Positions 44,963 through 55,804 of a DNA stretch of 64,000 nt are shown here, one piece after another. Made by a program: the position numbers and the translations under genes. A model generated the notes under the pieces. That model saw only the letters and a list, made by a program, of their open reading frames with translations, ran no database searches and was not told the origin of the DNA. This DNA is from Muscardinus avellanarius (taxonomy: Eukaryota; Chordata; Mammalia; Rodentia; Gliridae): positions 119,125,405-119,189,404 of the forward strand of contig OY726559.1 of NCBI GenBank assembly GCA_963383645.1, given 5' to 3'. Every line of letters begins with the position of its first letter. The stretch's first letter is position 1.

Positions 44963-45257
44963 AGACAAAAAGTGCAAAATATGCAAGTTATTTTATGCTT
45001 GTCAATAACTACGCACACTTGATACTACTTTAAAGAAAGCTCTCTATGTGCAAGATGGATGCTGCTTATCTCCAAGGCCCCACCTTCTGAGAATACTTTT
45101 CTCATCTTTTAGATGAGGACAGTACCTGGCAAAGGCACCAGTGGCTCTAGGACATGACATGGACAGTGACAGAATAAGGATAAACATGGCCCACACAAAC
45201 TGGACCTGGAGTCATTGAGAGCTCAGTCTTAGCATCTGAGCAGTAGTGAATTCTCCT

Positions 45258-45462
45258 ATTAGGCATGGTGGCCCATGACTGAAATCCCAGCACTTGGAAG
45301 ACTGAGACAGTAGGTTAGCAAGACTGAGTACACCCTTCGCTATTTAGTGAGACTCTCAGTAACTTAGTAAGGGCCTGTCTCAAAATAAAAAATGAACAGC
45401 TGTGGGTATCGCTTGGAGGTAGAATGGTCCTGTGTTCAATCCCTAATATATATAAAAAAAAA
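45258..45462 (+). mobile_element. B1/ID-type SINE
   Basis: attaggcatggtggcccatgac at the head and ttggaggtagaatggtcctgtg at the tail, ending in A11. Confidence 0.8.
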
Positions 45463-45765
45463 AAACCTTATGTGGTGGTACTGATGGGGACACTTGTGAG
45501 AAGGAAACTGAGCACATGACCAAGGGCTGAGTGGAAATGATGGGCCACATAGAACATTTCAAGACGACTGCTTTGTATTGTTTAAGCAGGAAGGATTACT
45601 TTGATTTCCAAAAGAAGAAAAAAAGAAAACAAGCAGAATATGGCAGGACAAAGAGTTGAAGAGCTGAGAAAAATACATTATCTTCACACATAGATGGAGA
45701 CAAAGTACAAGATATGGGCCTGGGAACTTAGCACCCCATATAAGGAAGACTCCATAGAACAAAAC

Positions 45766-45989
45766 CTATTGACGATCCCAGAGTCCAGGGTCATCAGCAC
45801 TTCCCTCCACTGCATTCTCCTCAGAGGCATGATGTTGTTCTCTATCTCTTCCCTCTTCTGTGTGCTTGCCATTAAAACTGACTGAAGCATTGCAATCAGA
45901 GGACATCTGCAGGTGTGTTTTTTTCAAGTAGTTTAGGAGAAGAATCCATGACCCAGCGATCGAATGACCACCCAAAGCCACTACATAAA
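45766..45989 (-). CDS. Possible terminal exon (T1) of NBPF/PDE4DIP-like unit 1
   Basis: A strong acceptor (TATCTCTTTTTTAACAG) opens a 74-codon frame that ends in TAG at 45766. Entry in phase 1 fits the phase-1 exit of exon C2 exactly. The translation contains SSDCNASVSFNGKH and ASEENAVEGSADD. The latter recalls, weakly, the LEDDALEGSAS stretch of the PDE4DIP C-terminus as I remember it. I find no AATAAA on the minus strand directly after the stop. Phase and acceptor are good evidence for an exon; its identity is tentative. Confidence 0.45.
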
Positions 45990-45999
45990 CTGTTAAAAA

Positions 46000-46800
46000 A
46001 GAGATAGTGTGCCATGCCACTCTGATCTATGAAGAAATGTGGCCCCCCTTGGATGGATGTGCTTAATGGCATTTTCTGTATTCAACTGGCAAATGGAACA
46101 TGACTTTTCTGTAATCACAATCAACAGAGACTGGAGAACTGCATCTACTTGAGGCTTCTCCAGCCCTACCTCCTTTCTACCACAATACTGGTTCTCAGGT
46201 TCCAAGATTCTATATCCCTCCATGGCTCTCATATCAAAACGGCTTGTTTCTCCAGGAAAAGGTAAAAACACTTGTCTCAACAATCTTTATACAATTGGAA
46301 ACTAAACAGGATCCTTCATGCCTGCTTCTACCATTTATTTAGGGAAGTACTCCCCATATAACCTAAGCATTTCCCTGGACCCTATATACTGCTGCCAAAT
46401 TCTATTACATCAAATTCTCTGTGAGTGACTTTATCCTTTCTCACAGTTCCCTCATGAACATTGCATATATGAATGCTACAGCTACCATGCAATATATATT
46501 GTCACCATTTTACAGATGACAAAACAAATCCAGGAAGGATAAATCACCCCCTTTTCACAAAATGTCCACATGAGGGTACCTGGGAGACTTTCCTTGAAGA
46601 CCAGGCTGTTTTCAATCTAATGATCTTTCTCTTGTCACACTCTCATTCCTGTGAGGATGCTCAACAATTGCTACCTGCTGTCCAGATGGCATGTTCCATC
46701 AGCCAGGAAGGCAAGAGTGAAATACTTTGGCCCCTCCCAGGACATTTCTTTTATGTCCTCCCACTGAAGTAGTCCTGATCTATCAATTCTTCAAATAAAA
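46000..46800. other. Intron sequence shared by both units
   Basis: 46100-46600 matches 32200-32520. A 96-codon minus-strand frame here (45993-46283) overlaps the T1 acceptor and has no family resemblance. Confidence 0.5.
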
Positions 46801-46906
46801 TGTAAACAGCAAGAGAGCAGGTGCAAAGATCAATTTTCTAGTGGAATTTCATGAAAGATGAGTTTGTGGGTCATTCCAGTTCATTTGGGATCTGTGGCTA
46901 CCTCAC

Positions 46907-47121
46907 CTGGGCTAAACTTGTAAGTGAGGCATTCTGCCAGCCCGCACCCCTCCTCAAGTTTATCTTTGTAGTCCTGCCACTGGAAGCTGTCATGCTCATC
47001 CTGGGTTAGGAGGTCCTTGAGAAGCTGCTTGACAAAGAAGGAGGCATCTCTCCCTTCCTGCAACTTCTGCCTTAACTGAGTCAAGTCTCGTGTCAGCACT
47101 TCAATTAGAAAATGAAATTCC
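46907..47121 (-). CDS. NBPF/PDE4DIP-like coiled-coil exon C2 (215 bp), unit 1
   Basis: Open exon, acceptor CTACCTTAG, donor GCCCAG|GTGAGG, entering in phase 2 and leaving in phase 1. It encodes DLTQLRQKLQEGRDASFFVK, KDLLTQDEHDSFQWQ and KLEEGCGLAECLTYKFSPGE, the order found in NBPF ([20 protein letters not shown] ... EGCRLAQHLVQKLSPE). It follows exon E in phase and leads into T1 in phase. Confidence 0.88.
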
Positions 47122-47362
47122 CTAAGGTAGGACAGAAAGTAAAATTTATCATTAGAACTCACTTAATGACAGGTTTTTAGGGCTTTGACAGATATTTTAA
47201 ATTAATGTCCCTTTCAAGTCTTCAAGACAGAATTCTAATATGCTTTGGGCAATTGTGCATACATCTTTTGCACTAACCAGTATAGCTCCTGGAAACAGAG
47301 CTCTTGTGGTTTCTTGAATATTGTGATATATATTCAACATATTTTTCATAACGTATATACAT

Positions 47363-47363
<1 letters not shown>

Positions 47364-47409
<46 letters not shown>
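47364..47409. repeat. (CA)n microsatellite
   Basis: About 22 CA units. Confidence 0.95.
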
Positions 47410-47410
<1 letters not shown>

Positions 47411-47717
47411 AACACACACTTTTTTCTTCTTTCGTTAGAAATCTTTGCCAAAGTCGTCACATGAAGTATGTGCAAGCAGGTATGAATCTTACCCTGCCTC
47501 TTCACACTCAAAAACAGGATGGATGGAGGTTAGGAGTTCAGGAAATTACCTGAAATTAATTCAGAGTAACCCTAACTACCAGAAAAAGCACAAACAACCA
47601 AGATAGGAGTGACGGTATCACTGGATGGGTGAACGACATTGGTAACATCAGTAGTTTGGCTTCATGCCTGTGGTCCCCTACTTCTCTCTTCTTTCAAGGA
47701 CCCGCTCCATACTTTAC

Positions 47718-47781
47718 CTGTCCTGATCATTGATTTGGAGCAGTGGTTCTATGTCTTTGTACTCCATATTTTTACCATGGC
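47718..47781 (-). CDS. NBPF-like small exon E (64 bp), unit 1
   Basis: A 64-bp segment with acceptor AATTTGCAG and donor GGACAG|GTAAAG, entering in phase 1 and leaving in phase 2. With its split codon it reads GHGKNMEYKDIEPLLQINDQ. It lies between two coiled-coil exons (C1 and C2), as Z does in unit 2, and its length is 52 + 12 bp. Sequence resemblance to Z is poor, so the call rests on position, phases and splice sites. Confidence 0.55.
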
Positions 47782-48334
47782 CTGCAAATTCAGAAATGTC
47801 CAGTAAGATATAAAGTAGTTCTGTGTCACCCTATTTGGGCATAGTGACATAAACATTTAGGAAAATTCTTAGGATATATTGAGGAGACTGTATTGAGCAG
47901 TTGTATATCTTATCGGTAAGAAAATCACCTAGCTTGGTATTAAGATATTTCCAAACAAACCTCTTTGACTTGATGAATGATTATCATGGCATGTTCTGTC
48001 TAAAATTGGGAAATAGTTCAAAATGTCTTCTGTCCCTACATTTGAAATACTGGTCAAGCATTCATCTCAACTTCTCCCATTGTGTCCTCCCTCCTGCCAC
48101 AGAGCTGGTGCCCAACACAGATTCTATGTCGCACAGCTTCTACATAGAACCAATTTCTTTCTCTAAAATGTGGCTGGAAAGCCCTTAACCAAGCACCTCT
48201 ACACATCTCAGCAAAACAAGGGACTAGCTTCCAAGTCAGCTTCTGCTGTATTACCCAGAAAAACCTCCACATGGAATGTATTTCTGTGTAAGCCAACATT
48301 CCCGTTACCAAGTTCCCCTATATCTAATTTATTT

Positions 48335-48548
48335 ATTTATCTTTTGTAGATCTGGGGAAGGAACCCAGAGGTATTTGTCCTGCAAGCTACACCCCATGCC
48401 CAATATTTATTCTCTATTTTGAAACAGGGTCTCGCTGAGTTGCAGAGGGCCTCACTAAGTAGCTGAGGCTGTCCGAGAATTGTGATCCTCTGGTCTCAGC
48501 CTCCCAAATGCTGGAATTACAAGCACACGCCACCACACCTGGCTATCT
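48335..48548 (-). mobile_element. B1/ID-type SINE, minus strand
   Basis: gaaggaacccagaggtatttg at the start and gcacacgccaccacacctggc at the end. Confidence 0.85.
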
Positions 48549-48970
48549 AATTTCTTAGTCAACCCCACAGAGGACCTTAATCACTTGCTGAAATGCATCA
48601 GGAAATGTTGCCCTGTTCATTGCATGTCACATGAGACATTTGTCACCATTTAACACATAAAGTTACAGAAATTTTAAAAGAATAAATCGATTGATTGCTC
48701 ACTTATATTAAAGACAGTAATAAGTAGAGTGTCTGATAAACTCATTTTTTACCATAAATTGTTCCTCTCAACAATTTGTTTCCTATACTTTCAAACTTGG
48801 GTGTTCATCTTTTGTCTTCCAGCCCAAGCAGTCTTAATCTTGTCAGGGCCCCAATTGTGGCAGGAAATGATAAATATGGAAAAATGTGTACTAATGTGGA
48901 GATGTGGCCATTCCTGCGAGCTGGGAACTTTGGAGCACCTTAGTGTAATCTGAGCCTGTGTCCATCTCAC

Positions 48971-49185
48971 CTGCACTGAGTTTGCAGACAATATCTTCTG
49001 CCAGCCTGTGTCCTTCAGCCAGTTGCTCTCGGTGGCTCTGCCCCTGGTGGCTGTCAGAGTCATCCTGGGTGAGGAGGTTCTTCAGATGATGGCTGAGAGA
49101 TGAAGCGGTGTCTCTCTCTTCACGTAATTGCTGGCGTAACTGGGTCAGCTCGCGGGCTAGTTTAGGAATTAGGACATAGTACTTC
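48971..49185 (-). CDS. NBPF/PDE4DIP-like coiled-coil exon C1 (215 bp), unit 1
   Basis: Open exon, acceptor CTTCCATAG, donor GTGCAG|GTGAGA, entering in phase 2 and leaving in phase 1. It encodes RELTQLRQQLREERDTASSL, then LLTQDDSDSHQGQ and EQLAEGHRLAEDIVCKLS. This is the clearest match in the window to the NBPF coiled-coil exon ([40 protein letters not shown]). Its 215-bp length is what I recall for this NBPF exon type. Y1 joins it in phase from upstream. Confidence 0.92.
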
Positions 49186-49530
49186 CTATGGAAGGTAGAA
49201 GGGAAAACAGAGCGAAGTGGTTCCATGATGTGTGATAAGGATGTTGAGAGTAGTTTCTCTGAGTAAATTTGAGAGGAGACCTTCAAGCAAAGTTCTGAAT
49301 TATTTTTGATGCCAGATATCCATGAGCAGTTAGAGATCACCTGACTTTAATTATAGGTAATTTGAGATATGCATAAAGAAAGCAACACACTTTGGAGACA
49401 TACTTTGTGACTGGTTGGTAAGGCAAAATGGGTATGTATATTTCAGCAGAACTGATTTTGTTAAGGATTTGAGGATAAAATCTCCACAGCACACTAGGTG
49501 CCATGAGTAGTCCTTGACTATCAAACATAC

Positions 49531-49582
49531 CTGGAGGCCTTAGGCTCTTGTGATTTTTCATCTTCACAGTCTTTTTTGCTTT
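49531..49582 (-). CDS. Olduvai-doublet small exon Y1 (52 bp), unit 1
   Basis: Exactly 52 bp, acceptor GATTTGCAG, donor CTCCAG|GTATGT, entering in phase 1 and leaving in phase 2. With its split codon it reads ESKKDCEDEKSQEPKAS. It is the counterpart of Y2 (34096), with matching introns on both sides. Confidence 0.85.
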
Positions 49583-50638
49583 CTGCAAATCAAATCAGAT
49601 GGAAATGGTCACATTACATCATTCTTGCTGTACACATTTGTAAACAAAGGGGTATAAATGTTTTGGTGTAAAATAGGCTATTAAAAGTGGAACCTAAAGA
49701 AAGCATCAAAATATGTCCTAGGAGAAAGAACTCGCCTCAATTTTCTGAGTCATTGAGTCCTGAGCTCTTGTTGTGATAGAACTTCAATATGCATCCAACT
49801 CCTGAACATCAGAAAAGTCAGGAGGACACATCTTCCAATTCATTCAGGACTTTGCCTAACTGCCTTCTAGAATTATTGCTGCAACTTGCCTTAACAGCAA
49901 CCTCATTCATTTTGGGTTCAGTTGAAAACAATCACTGAAATTATATTTAAGTGAAATACACAAACTTTTACAAAGAAAGAAAGCCTGGGTTCTCCCTAAA
50001 GCACAAAACCTTGGACGTTCACGGATGTTGGGAGAACCAGAATGCTGTCTTGCCTTCAGAAAAATTCCATAGAAGGGCAGTGGTAGTGTGCGAGAGTTTG
50101 AGTAGTCAGAACTACTCATATAGGAGAAAACCAGGAAATCAGGAGAGACCCGGGAGCTCAGCGTGGAGAAATTAGGATACAGCCTCCAGAAATACATATA
50201 AGTTTACTGTTAAACTTGGATAAGCTGACACATTCAAGGAACACTATTGAGAAATGGCATTCATCAAGACGGTTGGAGAAGATGTGAGACATCCCATTGT
50301 AAAACAAGAAAACAGTACATTGCAGACATGATGTATACATGTGGAGAAAATATCAGGAATTTCCAACTTACCTTCACTCTCCTACCTTGGCTTTCATTCC
50401 ATGTTCTGAGTTTGCTAGTGAGTGGGAAGGAGAGAAAGGTGTCGCTTGGAACTAAGAAGAATTTGAATGACCTGACCCACCTGAGGTCAGGTTCTAGAGT
50501 GTGACTCAAACTAATGTGTCTCTACAGGACCTGCCTGCAGAGAGGCTTCTCTACCCACACAGAGTGCTAGATTTAAAAAACAAAAAGGCTACCTGTAAAA
50601 CCCAGACAGGTTTATTCTCTTCATCATGGCATACGTAC

Positions 50639-50876
50639 CAGCCACATCTAAAACAGAGGAAACCAAGTACTCCTCACATATGAAGTCTGGACTGACGGTA
50701 GCTTGAAAAGAATCAGACAAGTCAAGGCAAGTGGAATTAACCAAATACATCTCATCCAGTGAATATATCAACTCTTCATCCAATTCTTTATCTTCATGAC
50801 AACTGAAATTAACCAAATACATATTATCCAATGAGTATGCCAACTCTTTACTCAATTCTTCATATCTGGCAGATCC
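50639..50876 (-). CDS. Olduvai (DUF1220) exon O1 with internal duplication and 1-nt deletion, unit 1
   Basis: Homologous to O2 but 238 bp long, which equals 167 + 72 - 1. A 72-bp (24-codon) segment is repeated in tandem, giving ELAYSLDNMYLVNFSC and then ELIYSLDEMYLVNSTC before SFQATVSPDFICEEYLVSS. Compared with O2 one base is missing near 50865. With the ancestral acceptor (AAGCAG at 50877) the phase-2 frame hits TGA after eight codons. A CAG 11 bases further in (acceptor before 50865) would give a 227-bp exon with the correct phases. The donor GTGGCTG|GTACGT is intact. So it is a damaged exon, or one that uses a shifted acceptor. Confidence 0.8.
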
Positions 50877-51309
50877 CTGCTTTACAAGTTAGGAAAGGAC
50901 CCAAGAATGTTCAACAGTGCAATGCTGGCGTCTCAAATCCTCTCCTGCTCCTCATTGGAGCTTCACGGAGAGGCCACTGAGGCCTCTGTGTAGAGCAGCA
51001 TAGTGTGGCAGTCCCTTCACAGAGGAGGAACAAAACAATCTTCTCTGACTAGAGCAGAGTATGACTGTCTTGTGAGTTCGAGAAGGGCAGTGGGTGGAAC
51101 ATGGCAACAGGTGCCTAGGGCAATAGTTATGTAACATGCTGAGGAGAGAAAAAGGCTCAGCTCTTCCTCTTGGGTCTAGGTAAGCTATGCATACAATAAG
51201 AAACACAACACTTGCTACAACTGCAGCAACACACTTTAGACACACATTTTGTGGCTGGCTGTTTGAATGAAGTGGATATGTATAGTCAGAAGATTTGTTT
51301 CTTGCAAAT

Positions 51310-52160
51310 AAAACTTTTATTTTCAGTATACTTTCATTTATACGATATAATTATAATCCATAATGAGGTTCAGACAGATAGGAACATTCATACATGCAGC
51401 GCTAAGTATGTTTCTATCTGCACCACACCCCCTCCGTCCCATGAAAATATTACTGAAATCATATTGATAATTTTGTAAAAGCACATAATACCATTTTAGA
51501 GTTATTTTATCAAGCTATAATCTCCCACCAATCCTCTCCATAAACTCCCTTAAACACTCTACTAAATACTCTCCTCTTTTATCCAAAATTGATTTTTTTT
51601 TTGTGGTACTGAGGGTGGAACCCAGGGGCTTTTCTACCCCTGGGCTATACTCCCAGACCTATTTTATACTTTATTTGAAAGCAGGGTCTCACTAAGTTGC
51701 TGAGAACCTCACTCAGTAGCTGAGGCTGCCTTCGAACCTGTGCAATCCTCCTGTTTCAGTCTTCCAAGAGCTGGGACTATAAGTGTGCACCACCATGCCC
51801 AGGTCCAAAAATGGATTTTGTCACGCCAATTCCAAATTTTATGTAGTTTATCCCTATGTAGCTTATCCATATAACGGTTCATTTTCTGAGATTTGCTACT
51901 TGTTTGTATCATAATTTTCTTTACCTTAATCATTTTTCCAATGTATCACACCATTGTGTTCTTTATAAGCTAGGTAAAATTTCACTGTGTGCATATACAA
52001 TAGGTTTGTAATATATTCATTTGTTGATGGACACCTAGACTTATTCCATAATTTTGCTATTGTAAATTGTACTTCTGCAAACACTGATAAGTATGTATCA
52101 CTGCAATATTCTGAATTTAAATCCTTTGCAATGATACCCATATTCAAAGAACTTTACAAA
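51310..52160 (-). mobile_element. L1 3' fragment in unit 1 intron, shared with unit 2
   Basis: Counterpart of 35950-36545: cataatgaggttcagacag, aactcccttaaacactctac, aaatttcactgtgtgcatatac and gttgatggacacctagac. It is split by the SINE at 51596-51806. Confidence 0.8.
51596..51806 (-). mobile_element. B1/ID-type SINE inserted in the unit 1 L1 only
   Basis: ggtactgagggtggaacccaggg at the start and gtgcaccaccatgccca at the end. Flanking copies of ccaaaattgattt and ccaaaaatggattt look like target duplications. The empty site is seen in unit 2 near 36220 (cccaaagtgaattttgcg). Confidence 0.88.
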
Positions 52161-52164
52161 AGTT

Positions 52165-52390
52165 ATACTAAAAGCTGAACGTGGTGGCATATACTTGTAA
52201 TCTCAGCATTTGGAGTGCTGAGACTGGAGGATCGCAGTTCAAGGCCAGCCTCAGCTACTACTTAGTGAGGCCCTTTGCAACTCAGTGAGACCCTGTTTCA
52301 AATAACAAATAAAAAATAGGGCTGGGGATATAGCTTGGATGTAGACTGTCCCAGTTTTCCATGCCAAATACTGCAAAAAAAAAAAAAGTT
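52165..52390 (+). mobile_element. B1/ID-type SINE
   Basis: gctgaacgtggtggcatatac at the head and gatatagcttggatgtagactg at the tail, ending in an A run. Confidence 0.85.
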
Positions 52391-52483
52391 ATACTAAGAA
52401 AGTTGATGTGTTTTGGCCTATGATTTGCAGCTGAAGTCTCCATATCACTCTAGTTACCATTAAAACTACTTTATTAGTGTTAC

Positions 52484-52535
52484 CTGGGGTCCCTTGGGTC
52501 TTGCCTTTCTTCATCCTTACAATCAGTTATGCTAT
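52484..52535 (-). CDS. Olduvai-doublet small exon X1 (52 bp), unit 1
   Basis: Exactly 52 bp, acceptor TATTTCCAG, donor CCCCAG|GTAACA, entering in phase 1 and leaving in phase 2. With its split codon it reads DSITDCKDEERQDPRDP. It precedes O1 as a canonical Olduvai doublet and follows D1. Confidence 0.85.
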
Positions 52536-53754
52536 CTGGAAATAAAATAAGAAAGGGCAAGTCACATTACCCTGTGCCTAGATTACACACTGACATCACA
52601 GGAGTATAATTATTCCTCTGATAAATATATTGCCAAAGAAACATAGTGGATGCATTACGATATAACCTGTGAGAAGGGTATTGCCTCATTTTTTCTAAGC
52701 CACTGAGTTCTGAGGTCCTGTTCTGGTAGAATGTCAATATATACCTCCCTCCTTAATACCATAAAAGCCAAACATATATTTTTCCCCAGAGATTATGGGG
52801 ACCTTGCCTGTCTTTCTAGAATGTTTTGCTGATAATGACCTTCAAAGAATCTAAGCTTGATGTCAGTTTAATTGAGAATAAACACCAAGATTATCCTTAG
52901 GTGGAATATTCAGACTCTCAAGGAAAGGCACTCTTGGTGCACTCTAGGGAAAAGGAGCCTTGGGTCTTCATGGAGGTTGGCGGTGCAGTAAAAATATACC
53001 TTACGACCCATTCCAAGCCCTGTGCTAATTAATCACAAGGATATAAGCATCCTTGGTGTGAGAAAGAGGTATTATGAGAAGCATACTCAAGAAAGTGTCC
53101 CTGGGTAAATTATCCCTTACTTGGTCAGGACACCATCTTTTCTGAATCTGGCAATCAGTTCTTTATTCCAGCAACCTGGGATACTGCGAACAATGAATTT
53201 CTAGAAAGCTTTCTGTAACACTCAACCAGTCTGGTTTTCAGTGGAGTTGAGATTATACACTGAGAATAACTTGATGGATGGAATCTATAAACCCCAAAGA
53301 GGCAACACCCTTCATTTTCAGAGAGAAAAGGGTAATTTCCATTTAAGAAGGTAGAGAGTTCCAGATACCATGCAACAACATCAGGAATAAGTGCAGACAC
53401 ATTTGAGAGCTGACACTATCCTGGTAGATACATGGCACCTTATCACATGTGTAATATCACATGTGTAAGACAACTTAGAAGAGAGACAGCGGCTTGGAGG
53501 AAAGGAAACAGGACAGCCAAGAGCATTAGCCCATTTGGATAGTGTCTCATGCTCAACGCACACCTATTACTTAGAAGTAAATATCAGCGAGAGCATTTCA
53601 GAAGAGATCAGCTGTCCAAGGTTAAGAGAGTAAGTTCATGTAGATCCTTGCTCGGAGCCTGCATTAGAGTAACAGTGATGTTCACCACTCTGAACTGGCC
53701 ATTGCATACATAGAATCATAGATGCTATGAGTGTAGTTGGGTGTTTTTTTCTTA

Positions 53755-53945
53755 TATTGAGGATTTATCCTAGGGGCAGTTTACCTCTGAGCCACACCCC
53801 CATTCCTATATTATTTCTCATTTTGAAGCAGGGTCTCACTAAATTGCTGAAGGTTTCTCTAAATTGCTGAGGGTGATTTTGAACCTGTGATCTTTCAGTC
53901 CCAATTTCCCCAATACTGAGATTACAGGTGTTGGGCACCATGCCC
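53755..53945 (-). mobile_element. B1/ID-type SINE, minus strand, old
   Basis: tttatcctaggggcagtttacc at the start, gaagcagggtctcactaaattg in the middle, and ggtgttgggcaccatgccc at the end. Confidence 0.75.
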
Positions 53946-53989
53946 TGCTGCACAATTTTCATCACCCTCCCGCTCCATGCAGTACTTCC

Positions 53990-54168
53990 GAGCTGTGTCT
54001 GGAGAAGAGGAAGCTTTATGCTTACCCAACAGGTCAGCACAGGTGAAGGGAGGTTGGTGAATGTCAAGCATTTCAGAGTCACTCAAGGAAGTCTTATGGG
54101 CACCATCTAAAGCATCCTGCTGGGCTTCTACTACTTTCTCCTCCTCCTCCTTTCTGTCTTTATTTATC
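53990..54168 (-). CDS. Olduvai-like long exon D1 with mutated donor, unit 1
   Basis: Counterpart of D2. The acceptor is TATCCTGCCAG; the frame is open, entering in phase 2, and reads AQQDALDGAHKTSLSDSEML then DIHQPPFTCADLLGK. The expected size is 179 bp (173 + 6). At the exon end D2 has CTC|GTAAGTACT, but D1 has CTC|GGAAGTACT, so the invariant GT is lost. A GTGATG 24 bases further on (exon end 53966) would keep the phase and add eight codons. A GTACTG four bases on would not. It is either broken or spliced at that substitute site. Confidence 0.72.
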
Positions 54169-54728
54169 CTGGCAGGATAAAGAACACAAATCAAGAAGGA
54201 TTACTTAGGATATTCCCTAGTGGTCCTGATACAGGCCTAAGTCTCCCAGAAGATATAGGGTACTCCCTCCAAGGAGGAGGAAAATAATCCTCCTAGATTG
54301 AGGGCACAGCACAGCTGCTTTGTGTCAGGAGACAGAAGGTTGTGCACAGTGCACTTCCCCATCAATGAGCTAATGAGGAAGGAACCTCAACTCCCACTGT
54401 AGAATACAATCTTGACATGCAGTACACTCAGACAAACTTTAACAATGGCTCAACCTTACATATAAAATGCATTAACTCTTATACAATCAGAAGAGCAAAA
54501 CATCCTGAGACATGGTACAGTCCAAGAGATCTTGGTAAATTCCAAGACTTTTTACATTTTGCCACATGATTCAATTTGGAAAATGAGGTATGATTAAGTC
54601 CTTTGCTATGAAATCCCTGCCAGCAAACTAAGGTCAATTATACAGAAACCATGTATGCATCTCATCCTTAACTGACCCAAACAAGAGAGAAGAGGTAGAT
54701 TCTGTGAGATTTAAAAGTTGACATCTGA

Positions 54729-54775
54729 AGCCGGGCGTGGTGGCGCACGCTTGTAACCCTGCGCTTGGGAGCCCT
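54729..54775 (+). mobile_element. Very short SINE head fragment
   Basis: gccgggcgtggtggcgcacgcttg is nearly identical to the young elements, but the copy stops after about 45 bases. Confidence 0.75.
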
Positions 54776-54871
54776 TCTGGCTCAAGTTAGCTCTTAGTTC
54801 TTCCAGCCAAGCTGCCCCACTTCAGAGATTCACATACTGTCCCCCAACTGTGCTGTTCAGGGCCCACTTAC

Positions 54872-54974
54872 CTGAGCTTCTCAGCTAAGGTTAGCTTGTC
54901 TGCCAGCTCCTCCTCCTTGGGCTGAAACTTCTCACCCAGCACAGATGCAATGATAGCTTTGTACTTCTCGCACT
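54872..54974 (-). CDS. NBPF-like exon B1 (103 bp), unit 1
   Basis: Exactly 103 bp, acceptor TTTCTGTAG, donor AGCTCAG|GTAAGT, entering in phase 1 and leaving in phase 2. It encodes CEKYKAIIASVLGEKFQPKE then ELADKLTLAEKLR. In human NBPF the matching exon reads [20 protein letters not shown] then [13 protein letters not shown], and the 103-bp size is the one I recall. Joined to A1 it gives QKYKCEKYK across the splice, mirroring KKYKYEECK in NBPF. Confidence 0.9.
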
Positions 54975-55154
54975 CTACAGAAAGACATGCAGGCTTGCCT
55001 CAGTGCACAGCTGGATGCCTGTCTATGGGTACTGCCTTTAGAGGGGAGGGCAGAATCGATCCCAAGGACGAAAGGAACTCAGGCCCACTCTTTATGCAGA
55101 AGCTTCTACATCTTGAAATCTTCCCAACACATGGCATTTGATTACCTCTAAATT

Positions 55155-55800
55155 TATTTTTTTAATTTTTTTATTGGTGCATTATATTCAAACATCATAT
55201 TGGGGTAAAAAAACTTGTGTGTACAAACATGTACTCTTCGCTGATTTAACCCCTACCCAATTCCCACCCCATTCCCTCCCCGTCCCTCCCTCCCTTGCTT
55301 GGCTTAGTGATTGACTTCGATATGTTTAAGTACATTGTGTGTTTTAGAGATTTTCCTCTTTCCCCCTCCTTTCTCCTCATTTAGATTGTCTTGTTTGCTC
55401 CTCTATAGGATTTCCTCTTTCAGGAGTTCCTCCTATGACCCATTTCTCCCTAACTCTCACATATTAGGGAAAGCATCTGATTTCTTACTTTTTGTGACTG
55501 ACTAATCTCACTTAGCATAATGTCCTCCAGTTCCACCCATTTCCCTGAAAATGATGTAGTTGAGTTTTTTTGATGGCTGAGTAAAATTCCATTGTGTACA
55601 TATCCCACAGTTTTGTAATCCATTCATCTGTTGATGGACATCTTGGCTGGTTCCATAGTTTGGCTATGGTGAATTGGGCAGCTATGACCATAGATACACA
55701 TGCATTAGTTTGGTAGTTTGGTTTCTTTTCTTTTGGGTAGATACCCAACAGTGGTATTGCTGGATCAAATGATAGATTTGTTCCCGTTCTTCTGGTACCT
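55155..55800 (-). mobile_element. L1 3' end, minus strand, long copy
   Basis: Runs from attggtgcattatattcaaac through aacccctacccaattcccacc and gactgactaatctcacttagc to atgcattagtttggtag. This is the most complete copy of the repeated L1 terminal segment here. Confidence 0.85.
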
Positions 55801-55804
55801 CTAA

